Source: Monosiga brevicollis MX1 (taxonomy: Eukaryota > Opisthokonta > Choanoflagellata > Craspedida > Salpingoecidae). Taken from it: a stretch of 64,000 nt of DNA. The first letter of the stretch is position 1, and each line of letters begins with the position of its first letter. The position numbers and the translations under genes were made by a program. Positions 13,545 through 26,214 of this stretch are shown in pieces. The notes beneath the pieces were generated by a model, which ran no database searches, was not told the DNA's origin, and saw only the letters and a program-made list of their open reading frames with translations. Where the stretch lies: positions 535,949 to 599,948 of the forward strand of contig NW_001865053.1 of the NCBI RefSeq assembly GCF_000002865.3. The letters are read 5' to 3'.

Positions 13545-14533
13545 ATGGTGGAAGCGACATCGCAGCGCCCGCTCGTGGGCACGGGTGACTATCATGATGA
13601 TGCCATGTCTGAGGATGAAAGGTCCGTTGGCTAGCCACGCTGCCCGACCCCACCCGACGCCTAGCCCGCGCCTGCTGCGGTGCAGATGGGGCTCTGTGCA
13701 CGCCAGACAACTGATTCAAACATCTTGGTGATTGAATTCATAGAGACGCCATTGCTGCCGCTCAAAGAGATCCATCCCTGGCTGATGAGAGCGCCGACCC
13801 CGGTGCCACAACTGGAGCAGCTCCCACGAGTGAAGCCGCCACTACCGCCGCTGCCCCGCCCAAGCGTCACGTCAGCAAACGTCCGACGCTCAACGTAGAT
13901 CGGTGTGCCCTTTTTTGCTCTGGCAAAGCCTCCTAGTACTCGTGCCGTTTGTGTTCCGTCGGTTGAATCCTCTTACAGAGTGTGTTGTGCTGCCTTCACG
14001 CACGTCAGCCTGCTCAACGAGGAGACGGGCCTGCCAGTTCTCGCCCAAACCTTTCCGAAACACGTTAAATTTGTACACAAGCGCGGCCACGAGGTCTGAC
14101 AATCTCGATTGCCAGCTCCTTTGCCAGCTGAAACTGTTCTCATCCTGAGTACTGTGCGGTCTGGATGGATGTGCTCATGTGCTTGATCATGCTCACGGTG
14201 ATGACAGACACACAATCTACGCATCTTGATGAACCACTATGAACAATGGATTGATCACTTGATGCCCTCCATGGCCATTGACGATGCCGTCGAGACAATT
14301 GAAAAGCTCGGGCACAAAATGCGCGTCAAGGTTAGCGACCCCGACGCCAAGCCTGCATCTGGTGCCATCCTCCTCTCACTTTGACCTTTGTATGCTTTAT
14401 ATGGGTGGGGATTGATAGGACTATGTGCAACACTTGCGCATGGACGCCAGCATGACTGAGGAGGAGCGACAGATCGCTGCGCGCCAAGGTATGGGTCGGA
14501 ACAAGGTCGTGAACACAGTCACTTGTGACTGCC

Positions 14534-14597
<64 letters not shown>

Positions 14598-15188
14598 GCC
14601 TCTCACGCCACTCTGGCTCCTGCTTAGCCCAAGAAGAGGCAGAGGCCGCCGAGGAGTACTTTGCAGAGCAGCCTGACATGGACGATGACAGTGATGGGGA
14701 CGCGCCTCTCCCCGTGGATGCGCCGCGATCGGCTCCAGCACCCTCACAGCCTGCAGACGAGGTCGACAACGACGACTTTGAAGCTCCCATGCTGTCCACC
14801 AATACTGCCACGCCCGCGACGCAAGCGACACAAGCGATGCCGACGACACAGACGACACAGACGGCACCGGCCACACCAGCGACGGGCACCGGCGCAGCAG
14901 ATGCTCGTCCCAACCGGGAGCGCAGTGCTGATCCCGACGACGAGCTGGACCGGCTCTTGGCCGAAGAGGAGGAGGTGCGTTGCCCCAGCCCTACTCCTTT
15001 CGAGTTAACTTGGCTGAATGAGCGTGTGAAGCAAAGCATGCATAGAGATGGGCGAGGTTGAGGAACAGTGCCTGCACACCTTTGGTGGTGGCCAAGTTCG
15101 TAGTCACCTCACGACTCATTCTTTCTTGATCTCGCCCTAGTTTCACCGCCAAATGGCCATGGAGGATGGCCCCGAACCCCCCTTTTAA
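13545..15188 (+). CDS. TIPIN: TIPIN / Swi3 replication-fork protection protein
   Basis: Homologue of TIPIN/Csm3/Swi3, the partner of Timeless in the fork protection complex (nuclear; S-phase checkpoint, fork stability). Exons 13545-13621, 13744-13902, 14009-14093, 14208-14330, 14419-14488, 14628-14974 and 15141-15188 join in phase to 302 residues. The Swi3 domain spans about residues 72-150: KRPTLNVDRLLNEETGLPVL, FPKHVKFVHKRGHE, then ILMNHYEQWIDHLMPSM and the DDAVETIEKLGHKMRVK helix, the order seen in TIPIN. The N terminus is low-complexity Ala/Thr-rich. The C-terminal region is acidic and Thr/Ala-rich and ends with LDRLLAEEEE, as expected for the disordered tail. Intron 5 holds a long (TG)n repeat at 14538-14595. 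Confidence 0.9.
14538..14595. repeat. (TG)n microsatellite in TIPIN intron 5
   Basis: About 29 uninterrupted TG units just downstream of the exon ending at 14488. Its length is likely polymorphic. In frame it would encode a Cys-Val run, which is spurious. Confidence 0.95.
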
Positions 15189-15747
15189 GCTCGCTTCCGT
15201 GGTCGCTGTCGATTTTACCGCCATTTCTGCTCGCGTCTTACTGTTTGCTTTTTGTTTGTTTCCCATCAATCTTGTCTTCAACCTCCTTGTTCTTTCCTGT
15301 CTCCTCGTTCCCATATTGCCGTTGCTGCCCTCGTTTAGTGGCCAAAAGCACCCTGGCCCGTTCGCGCTGTGCGCGATTCGCACCAAAGTCTTCCCCAAAT
15401 ACAACACCTGTTGACAACTGCTGTTACAAGACTGTCAGACAATTCAATTCAAATGCAATCACCTTTGTTCCCGCTCTGTCTCCGTCTCTATCTCTGGTTT
15501 TCTACCGCTTCTCACCTTTATCTCTGGCCGTATGGTAAAAACGCTGCCAAAACGGTTCCGATCACTCATGCCCCCCACCTCTCCCTCTATCTGTCTTCGT
15601 CTTTCTGTGCGTCTCTCTACCTCTCTCCACACCCGCGTGCCACTTTGCCGCTTCTTCTTCTTTTTTCTTCTTTTTGCGTTTGCGCAGTCGTCTGTGCGCT
15701 GTGTTAGCTGATTTGCCCGACGCTCAACAGTTTGGAAACCCAGCAGG
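15189..15747. other. Intergenic spacer, pyrimidine-rich
   Basis: 559 bp between TIPIN and TIM44 on the same strand. It is strongly CT-rich on the plus strand (TCTCT and CTTCTT runs from about 15450 to 15690), as in many spacers of this window, and presumably holds the TIM44 promoter. No gene seen. Confidence 0.55.
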
Positions 15748-17904
15748 ATGGCCATGCGTCAAGTTGCCGCCGCCACCACGCCGTCCACGCTGGCATGCTG
15801 GCTTGCTCAGCCTGCCGCGCGCCGCGCGCCAGCTTTTGTTGTGGCCGCCGAGCGCGTAGGTCCCTCGTTCACCCGCTGGCTCGGCCAACACCACCCCGAG
15901 CTGCGGCGGGGCCTGTGGTGACGGTTGCCTGTTCCCAGTGCTATTAGTTCAAGCCCTTCATCTCCATTCATTCCGCTCACCCTTCCCTTTCCCTGCTTCC
16001 GCTACACATGCAGCGTGCTCTCGCGCATGCTCGTCCCGCACATGCCGAGGAGGAGCCTACCGCAGAAAAGAAGGCTAAAAGCGCCGAGAAGGCCACCCGC
16101 AGCCAAGTTGGCGGCCCTATCGGGCAGCTCATCAAGGTTTGTTTGCTTTTTACGCTCTGATGTGTCCTGATTTGAGGCTCAGGTGAACGACCTCTGCCCG
16201 GCTTTATGGATCATTTATTGTGCTCGGCACATTTTGCTCGGCACAGGCCTTCAACTGGGTCAAAGACCAGGTCACTGAGGATTCTGTTCACTACGAAAAG
16301 TCCAAGGCTTATCAAGCACCAGTGGACCGTCGCCGTTCTAGCATCGAAAAGCCTAGCGAAGCTTTCCAGGCCAACGAGTACGCCGCTTTTTTTCCTTTTT
16401 TTTTTTTTTTTGTTCCCAACTTGGCACTTTGTGACAGAGTCAACTGATGCAGCCTGATTTTGATATATCCTATCCCGACCTCTTCCCTATTCCTTCATAG
16501 GGATGAGACTGGCATCGTTATGCACAAGGAATCTCGTTGGGAGTCTCAGTGGAACAGCTTCAAGGAGAACAACCCCGTCCTTAACCGTGCGTTGACCTAG
16601 ATCATCTCAGCCCGCCAGCCCGACCCAGCCTGCCAGCCTGACTCACCCTACTCACGCGCTTTCTGCCTGTCAGGTATTTTTGATCTGCAAATGAAGTATG
16701 ATGAGAGTGATAACGTCCTTGTGCGCGGTGCACGCAGCGTGACGGACACTCTGACTGACCGTCTCGGTACGTTTGTCAGCCCCACCCCCTCCCAAGCCGC
16801 CGGGCGCGTGAATCGCTCGCCACTCTTTTTTCATCCAGTCTATCCCTCAACCGACTCGCATAGGCCAAGTCTTTGAGAATGACGAGAGTGGCGCCGTTCT
16901 CGCTGAAGTGCAACGTTTGGACCCAACCTTCGACCGTCTTGCTTTCACGCTCCACTGTGAGAAGAAGGTCATCCCTGCCGTGCTCGAGGTACGCGGTCCA
17001 AGCTCTACCCCTGACTCAGTCCCGACTTGACTGACTTGCTCCTTGACGAATGTGCGCCTTCATGTTCAAAAATCGCTGCGTTGTCTTACCACCCACTTCT
17101 GCCTCTCCCCGCGCTCCATCGGCACAGGCATTTATTGCCGGTGACAAGGAGGTTCTGAAGGAGTGGTGCGCCGAGGTCTGCTTCAACAACATGGCCGCGC
17201 AAATCGACGTCAGTGCTCCATTTTCCCGCTCTACCATTTACACGCGGTTGCATACTCGCCATCCACGGAGCATGGCATATGCGCACAATCATGTCCGGTC
17301 CTCCCCCCTCTCGCTCCCCTCTCTCACGTTTTTTTTTTTCTGGCATGTTAGCAACGCGAGGCGTCGGGTATCATCTACGAAGCTCGCATTCTCGACATTG
17401 CTGACGTGGAGGTGAGCCGAGATATTTTTGCCTCTTTCTTTCTATATCTTTGTTGAGCGCCGCCGCGCCTTCGTTCTCCGTCGACCCCTCACGCACCCTT
17501 GCTCATCTTCATCTAACATCGTCAGTACATCACGGCGCAACGCATGGACGAAGGACCTGTCCTCGTCTTTGTCTTCAATGCCCAGCAAACCCACTGCATC
17601 CGTGACCGTACCGGTGCTGTTGTTGAGGGCTCTGAGGTGCGCACATGCAATATACACGAAAGCCGTATCCCTCGTATACTTTCCACTCTACACCCATGCA
17701 TTCACGCTCAGCATGACCCTGATCAACGTGCTTGCGCGTTGTGGATACTCATGGGCCATTTCTGTCCTTTTTTTCTCCATTTAGGATAACATCCAGCAAT
17801 CAATGTACATGTTTGCTATGCGCCGCAACCCGGCCATCTTCGACCCGAAGCTGGCATGGCAGGTGCTCGAGATGAACCTGGTCAACTCTACTCCCGTCTG
17901 GTAG
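15748..17904 (+). CDS. TIMM44: Mitochondrial import inner membrane translocase subunit TIM44
   Basis: Matrix-side scaffold that tethers the mtHsp70 import motor to the TIM23 channel. Ten exons: 15748-15855, 16014-16136, 16247-16377, 16501-16586, 16674-16766, 16864-16988, 17128-17208, 17352-17411, 17526-17636, 17785-17904, joining in phase to 345 residues. The N terminus is rich in Arg and Ala without acids (MAMRQVAAATTPSTLACWLA..), a plausible mitochondrial presequence. Family signatures: QMKYDESDNVLVRGARSVTD, the C-terminal domain with LDPTFDRLAFTLHCEKKVIP, LKEWCAEVCFNNMA, YEARILDIADVE, EGPVLVFVFNAQ, and a final DPKLAWQVLEMN before the stop. It is shorter than human TIMM44 (about 450 residues), mainly in the N-terminal coiled region. 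Confidence 0.95.
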
Positions 17905-18235
17905 AGCAAGCCCCAATACGTAGTTACGCTGGCTGTTTGCTTCGTTTGATGATGTGGTTTATCAGTGAAGTGCAGCGCGTTCCACCCCTCCCTACCACTG
18001 ATACATTTGTCCCAGACCGTTGTTTTCATGAGTTGGCAAGGTAGTGGATGGAGGATCAACACGCCTCAAATCATAGCGGAAGAAATTTCAAACCCCAAGA
18101 GAAAAAAAAAAAATTGGTCAACTCAATTCACAATGTCAGTCAATGCCACGCGAGCTGCGGTCAATTGAGAGTAGTGCCAAGCCAAGAATCTGTCTTTTGA
18201 TTCGTGCGGGCCCAGCCATCACCCGCCCCACGCTG
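17905..18235. other. Short 3' spacer between convergent genes
   Basis: 331 bp between the TIM44 stop (plus) and the PPR protein stop (minus). It contains a 12-13 base A run at about 18100. No gene seen. Confidence 0.6.
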
Positions 18236-21200
18236 TTAGCGTCGGGGCCGTCCTTTGCGCTGCTGCTGCTGCTGTTGTTGCTGCTGCTCGTGGTGTCTCG
18301 CCGCAGCAAGCAAGACCTCTGTCTTGTCGATCCGACACACCTCAACCAAAATGTCATTCAACTCAGGGTCGGGTACGAGGCCTGCCTCCAGCATGCGATC
18401 ATACACCACCATGGCACGATCAATCTCACGGCGGCGGCCATAGTGGAAGATCATGCGCGTAAAAACCTTCAGATTTGCCGGCTCAATGGCTTCCAGGTAC
18501 TCATCAAAAGCTTGCTGCATGGCCGAAAAGTTTTCTGCTTGACCACAGGCTTCGATGAGGTGCAAATACGTGTCCTCGTCCGGCTTGAGCTGAAGTGCTC
18601 GAATCTCGTGCAGCACCCTCTGTGCACTGTCCAAATCACCCTTGGCCGCACACAAGGCCAAGGCCTGATTGCACACTCTCAAATTGGGCTGCATAAGCTT
18701 GTCTGTAAATGTGTCATGATACGTGTCCAGACCCAGCTGTACAATGCTCGAAGCCTGCTTTTCTACGTCAGCCCACACGGGGGCTGAGTGGTTCTGGCGC
18801 GCCTCGCGATATAAGGCCTCCACCATGTTGTGGCAGGCACGCAGAGCACCCGTGTAAAAGTCGAGGCCGACGGCCACTCGATGCTCCTTGACATAGGCGA
18901 TGATGTCGCGCATCTGACGTTCCATGTCTTCGCTGCTGGCAGCAATGGCCGCCATCCAGACATCGGCTGCCTGAGGGGATAGGGTCTGGCCGCGCTGAAT
19001 CGCATTGTGGATGATGTTGGCTGCCTTGTCTGGTTGACCAAACTTCAAGTGCTTACGGGCCAGCAGGGTGTGCGTGACCAGGTCGGGCTCGAGCTTATCC
19101 GACTCCATCTCGCGCAACACGCGCTGCACCCTATCCAACTGTCGGCGATTGCTGACCGCGCGAATGATGCAGTGGTAGATCTTCAAGTTGGGCTTGCTGT
19201 TGGCAGCGCGCATTTGGTCCAGCACCTTGAGGGCGGCAGTGAAGTTGCCGCTCTGCGCAAACGACTCAGTCAGAATGCTGTACGAGTCGCGAGGAGGAGT
19301 GATCCCTTGCTCGGACATGCGCGTAAAGGCATCTACCACCATGGCAATGTCATGGCTGTCCGCCACCATGCTCAAGAAGCGCATGTGCACAGGCGCCGGG
19401 AAGCGGATCTTGTGACGCATGAAAGCGTCATGCAAACGGTAGGCCGTGACGCCACGCGTGGCGCCGTCCTTCTCGCGCAGTTCATCCGCAATCGCATTCG
19501 CAACAGCGCGATAGGTCACGTCCAAATGAGGCAAAGTGAGCACCACCTCGTCCAGCAATGCGGTAGAGTCATCTCCCTCGGTGGCGAGTTGCAAAAGAAC
19601 ACCGGCGATGGCTCGGTGGCGCACATCTGTTCCCGTAGCCTTCTCCGGGAAACGCGAGCTGAGATTCAAGTAGGCATGCATCGGCGCGGCTAGGCGCCCA
19701 TGGTCAGCAGCGGGAGCGCTGGCCTCAGTTGCACTGGAGGTCTTGACTGAGGTGTTGTCGTGACGCGCCACGCTCAAGAGCAAGCTGGTCAGAGCGCGTG
19801 TAACAGCCAGCTGATCTTGACGATCAAAGGTGAGGGCATCCGATAGCGTCTAAGAGGCCAAGTTTGACACATGAGCTGTTGTGCACAGAGATCATGGTTT
19901 GGCCGCGAGACGGAGCAGGTAAGCCGGGTAGTCAACGCCTGTACCTTGCGCGCAATGGTCATCGCTTGCTTGACCACAGGCAGTGCTGTCTCAGCCACAG
20001 CATGGCAACTGGCGGCCGTCAGCACCTGGTTGAGCGGCTCGAGTATCGCGCCAACCCCGCGCCTGAGTTTCGAAGCTGACATGAGTGAACGCATGACCGC
20101 AACGGACTTAGTTCCAATGCCGCTTGGGATGAGATGTGGCTTACAGGTTTTGTTTCTCCGGATCGAGGTGGCGCTGAAGCGCTGCGTCGATCTTGGTCAC
20201 CGTTGCGGGCGCAATGGTACCAGCCTCCAGCTGCTCCAACACAGCATGGACCACTGACGCCAAAGCGTTTGTGGAAAGCTGTCCCGAGGCGTGCTAAATT
20301 GTTTGGCGCGATAGTTGTCCCAAGCACCATAGCCACAGGGACGCGTTTTGTCAGGGAAAGAAGATGAAGGTATCAACTGGTAGAATTGATGCAAATGGAA
20401 TGCTTACGGGTGAGGCAATGGTGGTGAATTTCCTGTGCACAGACCTTGGAGACAAACTCTTCCATGAGTTGGGTGCGTGCTTGCGCGCTTGGCAGGTGCT
20501 CCAGCGCCGCGCAGTACCAGGCATTTCTATATTGACAAGCACCGTGAGACAGGTGGCACCCAGCTTGCGCTCGCTCCAACAAAGGCAAAGGCGACTGACC
20601 GTCGCTGGGCATTGAGCTTGATTTTTCGCTGCTCAAGGCTTTTCAGCAGACTTCCCACGAGCCCGGGTTGCTGTGCATCCACCAAACGCGCCACGAGGCT
20701 ATCTAATGCGCTGGCATCGGAAGTGGCTAGAATTCCAATGGCCTAAAAGGAACAAGGCGACAACGGTGAATGCCAGCGCCCATCCGGTGAGGGTCAAACG
20801 CATGTGATGACTGACCAAATTGAAGGCTTCCGTGGGAGAGTGCTCGGCGACACAACGAAGCACATGTTGATGCGTTTCGGGCCAGAGCGCCTCCTGCACA
20901 CGATCGGCTGGCTGGCTACGGGCAACGAAAGCCCAACAGAGGAAAACCCCGACGAGGTGATCGAGTGAGGTTGCTCGTGAGGAAGAGCCTGCTTGGTTGG
21001 CCTTGCATGCGGGCCAAAGGATCAGCAGAGAGTTGATAGGAACGATGACATACCGTTGCAAGAGCTGGAGGAGGTGCATGACGCCACCGTAGTCGTTGCG
21101 GTGTGCCACGGCATTGAGCAGAAGCGCAGCTACCTGCACCAGGTAATCGACGGGCTTACCATCGCTGCCTGCAGCCACGGCAGCCAGTTGAAGACGCTCG

Positions 21201-22309
21201 ATGTACTCCACAATCTCTGGGCCTACAGGCAAGAGCATGTTGACGGCTGGGCGGAGCAGGGCGGCATCGGTTTCGCAACGGCACGCATGGGCCGCTGCTG
21301 CAATGGCAGCATCAACGTCTGGGGCGGCAAAATTGGCATCGCACAAATGGAGGGAATGGGCAACCGTGGCCATCCATCGCGCATCAGCGCGAAAGTCAGA
21401 GCGGACACCGGGCATGTCAAAGAGCTCGCGGGGCGCCAGGGTCATGAGTAGGATGTCATGCTGCACGGCAGCGCGCAGCATTTCCGCGATGAGGGGAAAG
21501 GCGTGTTCTGGACTGCTGTAGGGCAGTGCCCGAAGCAAGAGACCAAAAAGGGGCCGCCAGCGCACGTCAGTCGCAGCCTCGGGGGCCTTAATTGCACGTA
21601 AAAGATGCCGGCAGAAGACGGGTACCAGGTGCACAAGGGCTGAGGCCTGGAGGACAATCGAGGGTTGCTGGCTGTCTGAAATGGCTGTGCCCTTGGATCC
21701 GGCCAGTTCAAAGAGCTGGCGGCTGCGGCGTGAGGGCTGAACGCCGTGAAGTGCGTCTGGTGTAAGAGCGGGAGCTTTCTGGCGCAAGAACACAAACTGG
21801 GCGGCCGTGGTCGATGAAATGTGGGACGGGGTGGTGTTTGAATTGGAGAGGAGGAGCTCAGCGGCCAGGCGAACCATGCGCTCGCGAGTGTCGGCGTTGA
21901 GGTGCTCCAGATAGCGTTCCAGGGCCGGCAGGCGGTCAGCATCGGGCTGGTTGGACACGATGTTGGCGGCAGCAAGCAGGTGCAGTTCATCCGGTACGGA
22001 TACTTTCAGACTTTCAAGTTCGTGGCGCAAATCGAGCGCGAGGTTCATATCAATCACCGAGAGGCGTGCATAGAGCTCTTGCAGGCGTGCCACGGGCACG
22101 GGCCGAGCCGCTGTCAACGAAGCGGCGCGTTGGCGGATGGCGGAAACAAAATCCTCGTCCCTGAGTGCCTCGGCCACAGTGGACTGATGGCGATGGTATC
22201 GAGGGCGAGCCTGACGTAGAGGCTGCGCCAGTGTGTCAACAGTCTGCCGATGACGGGCCAGCCAAGCCCGACGCGCTGCCACCCGGGCAGCCACACCCGG
22301 ACGCCACAT
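18236..22309 (-). CDS. Mitochondrial pentatricopeptide-repeat protein
   Basis: Predicted organellar RNA-binding protein. Exons (minus) 22309-21054, 20915-20816, 20742-20600, 20526-20445, 20293-20145, 20062-19945, 19849-18236 join in phase to 1153 residues. The start at 22309 gives an Arg/Ala-rich leader (MWRPGVAARVAARRAWLARH), a typical presequence. The C-terminal half holds PPR-type helix pairs, for example DAFTRMSEQGITPPRDSYS, ALKVLDQMRAANSKPNLKIY, VQRVLREMESDKLEPDLVTH and later VLHEIRALQLKPDEDTYLHL, VYDRMLEAGLVPDPELNDIL. The N-terminal roughly 550 residues are helical and Leu/Ala-rich with no domain I recognise. The C terminus ends in a poly-Gln run from a CAG/CAA repeat (near 18257-18290) followed by KGRPRR. 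Orthology to a named PPR protein (PTCD or LRPPRC type) is not established. Confidence 0.85.
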
Positions 22310-22878
22310 CCCAACCACTGCACGCCTCCCACCCCCTTCAATAAAGAGAGAGAGAGAAAGACGGGGAGAGAGAGAGAGGAGGAGGGAAGAGGGAGGGAGA
22401 GAGGGAGAGGAAAAAACGGCGAGATGAGACCGCCCCGCCGCCACAGACCACCAGAGGATGCCTTGGGTCAAATGCAATTTTCATCTCTCTCGCTCTCCTC
22501 TCTTCGTACCACATGCCCAAAAAGCTGACATTTATGCAAGATCTCCTCTCTCCTCTCTGGTGCATGGATGTATTTTACTTTTTGCCTCATCAAGGATGTT
22601 CCAATGCTCGTAAGAGGAGCGAAGGGCGAGGTTGTAATGCAGCTTCACGAGTCAATTTAACATCAGGGGGCGGGGGGGCGCTGGCAGTAGAATAGATATA
22701 AGAGGAGACATGGTTCGAGATCAATCATCAGATGGTCGGTTCAGGCGAGCAGCACGCCGCACACGCCCCGTCGGCAAATACATTTACATTGAGCCAGGCT
22801 TGCCCAAATTGTACGGCAGGCGCTAGGTACAAGGGCCAAGGTGGCCAAAGTCAGTCATCAACACAGCCCAAGCAGCAT
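22310..22878. other. Intergenic spacer upstream of the PPR gene
   Basis: 569 bp holding the PPR gene promoter and the 3' end of the next minus-strand gene. GA-rich tract at about 22347-22416, and a G-rich run near 22666-22680. No coding exon recognised. Confidence 0.55.
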
Positions 22879-25179
22879 TCAAAACTGCGGCTCGCAGTGC
22901 TTGGTGCGAGTGATCTTGCGACGATCATGCATCACTTGGAAGGCCTGCGCATTCTCGTTGATAATGTGAAGGGTAAATTTGTTGCCATCAACAGCGAGAG
23001 CCGGAGGCACATCATATCGCAGGCAGGCCATGGCACCCAGGCCAGATTCCACCTGCAAAGGACCAGCCACCACGTCCGAATCCAGCTCCAATTGGACGGT
23101 CATCTGTTTCCTCGAGTCTTCCGAACGACGCACGCAAAACTGGAAAGTGTGCCCTTGCGCGCAATCCTGCTTGAAGCGGAAGCCCATGGTGCGATCATCA
23201 TCGAAGAAGGACTTCACTCGGCGGCTTGGGCAGCTGCAGCTCGCCACACCATCCTCACTGCTTGTCGTCGTCGTCGTCGTCGTCGTCGTCGTTGTTGTTG
23301 ACTGAGCGGTGGTCGACTTGGTAGTAGTAGTGGTGGTAGTAGTAGTAGTTGTGGTGGTGGTGGTCGACTTGGTGGTTGTCGGTAGGGACATGCCAAAGTG
23401 CCCTGAACCTTGGACGGTGTACTGGCCCAGGCTGCCATAGGCCGAGGGGTAGTATGTGCCATCACCATCACCCCACACATAGAGGTAGTACGTGCCGACC
23501 TGGGCCGAAAAAGAGATTTCTGCATTGGTTTGGCCATTTCGAGCGTCGGCCGCCACCACAGAACCGGCAGCATTGCGCACTTGAACGGCCACATCCAAGT
23601 TGTTCCCGTTGATGTTGCCGCCGCTGTACCAGGGGTTGACGCTCAGGGTCACAATACCCTGGTCCACGACGGTAAAGCGCCAAACATCGACGTCGTCCTC
23701 CTCGGTGATGATACCCGATGCCTGAATGGTAGACGCGTCCACGACTGTCATCACGGCGGCAGAGTCAGCCGTTTCACCGGCTTCATCCTGGCGCAAACTG
23801 AGAAGCGCCTCGATAATGTAAATGTCGTCCTCATCATTCGCACTACCAGTTACGCCGTTGAGGCCCTTGGACCATTGCGTCACCGACTTGCTGTACGGGG
23901 CGCCCATGATAGGCCCCCAGGAAGTGGGGTCACTACTCGAGCCTACGCCCGTGAAGTAACCCTCTCCTTCGCGCCTGTCATGCGGGAGTCCGAGGTTGTG
24001 ACCAATCTGCGGCGTGACCAGCTAGTATGAGCCATTCATGGAATGACAATGGAAAGCGAGTCCAAGGCTGGTCCGCTCCCCCCCACCCATTCCAAAAGGA
24101 AAAAAAAAAAAAAGGAAAAAGAAACGAGAGAGGAGAGAGAAAAACACGAGATCAAAAGGCTGGAGCGGCGCACCTCATGACTGGAGGCTTCAGCAATGGT
24201 CTTGGAACCACCCAAGTTGTCAAAGTAGACTGCGTCGTATGTGACGTGCAGGAAAGCAAACTGAGTGAGCGTCGCAGGAACGTATGTGTGGCAACATGGC
24301 AACATGACTCCAAAGACATACCAAGAGCAGGCGAGTAGTAGGGCTGGTAGTACGAGGTGCCAAAGACGCCGACAAAGGCGACGCCACCAGCACTGCTGCC
24401 GTGGGGCATGTAGCTACCGTCCCGTTGTTGCCGGGAGGTAATCAGGCAGCGTGTGGTTCGCGATCCAAACGAGCTGGGTTCGACGGTGGTAACATCGACA
24501 TCAAAGGGGGCAAAATCCTCCGCAACGCGACCCCACACATCAATGATGTTGGCCGTTTCAACAGCTGAGAAGCTTTTCGCATCTCCATCGAGATTGTAGG
24601 GCTTTGCGTCAAAACCTCCAGCCCAGCCATAGCCATAGTCGGGTTGTTGGTGGCCATCAAAGTCGAGGTAGATCACATTGGGCGCCCCTGGCTTGCTGTG
24701 CAGGAGGGGCAAACCTGACCACGACCACAAGGACCACAAGGATCACCGTGAGCACTATTCTGACACTGGCCTTGAACACAAAGAGACACTCGACAGGACA
24801 TGCAAGCAAGGTAGAGGGACGATTGTAATGTCGTACCATCGCTGCGGTAGGCGGAGGCCTGTGCGAGCAGAGAGCGACGCTGGCGTGGGCCATGCTCGCT
24901 GGCTTTGGCTTGCGCAGCCATCTCGTCAGCATCGACCGTGTCGACAATCCGGAACATGCCCCAAGCATCCAGTTCCAAGTTGGAGCCATCTGCCGTGTCA
25001 ATGTGCACGCGCTCGAGCTGGCGAGCCAGCTGGTTGTGTGCGGCCCGTGACAGCCCCTTGAGCTGCTGTACCTGATCGGCCGCCAAGTAGTTCTCAATGT
25101 TGTCGGTGGTCAGGCGTGAACTGGCCAGAGTGCATGCCAGCCCAGCCAAGAGCAACAGCTGGCTCAGCGTGGCGCGCAT
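22879..25179 (-). CDS. Secreted metzincin metalloprotease 1 with Thr-rich linker
   Basis: Exons (minus) 25179-24837, 24714-24322, 24229-24174, 24006-22879, in phase, 639 residues. Signal peptide MRATLSQLLLLAGLACTLAS, then a pro-region of about 90 residues and a catalytic domain beginning near IYLDFDGH. The zinc site HEIGHNLGLPHD (about residues 263-274) is split by the last intron after HE. It follows HExxHxxGxxHD with a Met-turn in GPIMGAPY, so it is a metzincin. After it comes a beta-sandwich of the prepeptidase C-terminal (PPC) kind (EEDDVDVWRFTV .. TYYLYVWGDGDGTYYPS). Then a Thr/Ser-rich, mucin-like linker encoded by 23262-23375, and a Cys-containing C-terminal domain of about 125 residues that I do not recognise. 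Likely extracellular. Its paralogue follows at 26215-28190 on the same strand. Confidence 0.85.
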
Positions 25180-26214
25180 GGTGGCGGTGGGGACAAAATT
25201 GCTTGAGTCGTGGACACACAACACGCCACCAGGGACAAGATGTGGAAGTTGACAGGCTTTGTCGGCGGATCAGGGGAGGGCTCCGTCGGGGAAGGTGGAG
25301 AAAAATGCCACCTGCATACACCGTCTCGGCCGATCTTTGCCATGTTTCGGGTGCCGCCGGGCCAACGGTAGGGTCACCGAGGCAAGGTAGTCACAGCGCA
25401 TGCCGTACACAGCAGGCAGGGGCTGACGCGGTCGTTAACCGAAGGCGGGACACACACACACACACTCAAGCGGCAACTTTGCTTTCCGTGTCTTCATTGA
25501 CGGAGAACACGCGTCCTCGAGCTACTACACTGGGTGTCTCGTGCTGGAAGCACGGACATAACCAGCGAGCAAAGAAAAAAAGGCCGCGAGCTCTGATCTC
25601 GTCTGGGAACAAATGGCGTCCAATTCTTTGGTGCAGAAGGCGAGGTGCCACCGTTGGCGTCACATAGATCGGGACAACCCCCGACAAACTTCAGCCCTCG
25701 TGTCTACAAACGGGTTGGTTTTTAAGTCTGAAGGCCATCACCCAGCATCCTCATCGTGTCAGCCCGTCAGGTACTGTCGGGCTCACACAGTCAATTCTCT
25801 CGTTGATCGCGTCTGCCTATCTGCTTGATCACATTGCATGCATGCATTTAGACTTGGGATGTAGATGCATGCATGCTTGGCCCCGATCAGTTCTGCTCTC
25901 TCACATGTGTCAGAATCCCGAGCATGGGAGTGAACATTGGATGTGAATGAGCCGGTGATGTGAGCTTGAGGACTTGGAGAGCGGCGTGAAGTCCGGCAGG
26001 TTTGAACCATCGATTAACTCTTTGTGTAAAACTGCGGGCGAGTGCATCCCAAACGACTTTATACATTCGATGCTTCCGGCTCTCGCGCGGAAAGATTTTC
26101 CCCAGTTAGCTTCAGCACATACTGTTACTATGTAAACACGCCCACCCGCATGCTCACACCGAGCAAGGGCTTGGCATTTGTCTTTCGTCCGACAACTGCC
26201 GAATCACATGCCAG
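25180..26214. other. Spacer between the two protease genes
   Basis: 1.0 kb between the start of protease 1 and the stop of protease 2, both on the minus strand. Short CA run near 25451-25463, and repeated GCATGCATG motifs at 25836-25875. No coding exon recognised. It should hold the promoter of protease 1. Confidence 0.55.

Noticed and set aside
20916-21053. In-frame sequence between the first two exons of the PPR gene, which could be read through
   Set aside because: It is 138 bp, a multiple of three without a stop, but has a GTATGT donor and CGTAG acceptor and gives un-PPR-like sequence; intron retention remains possible but is not the preferred model.
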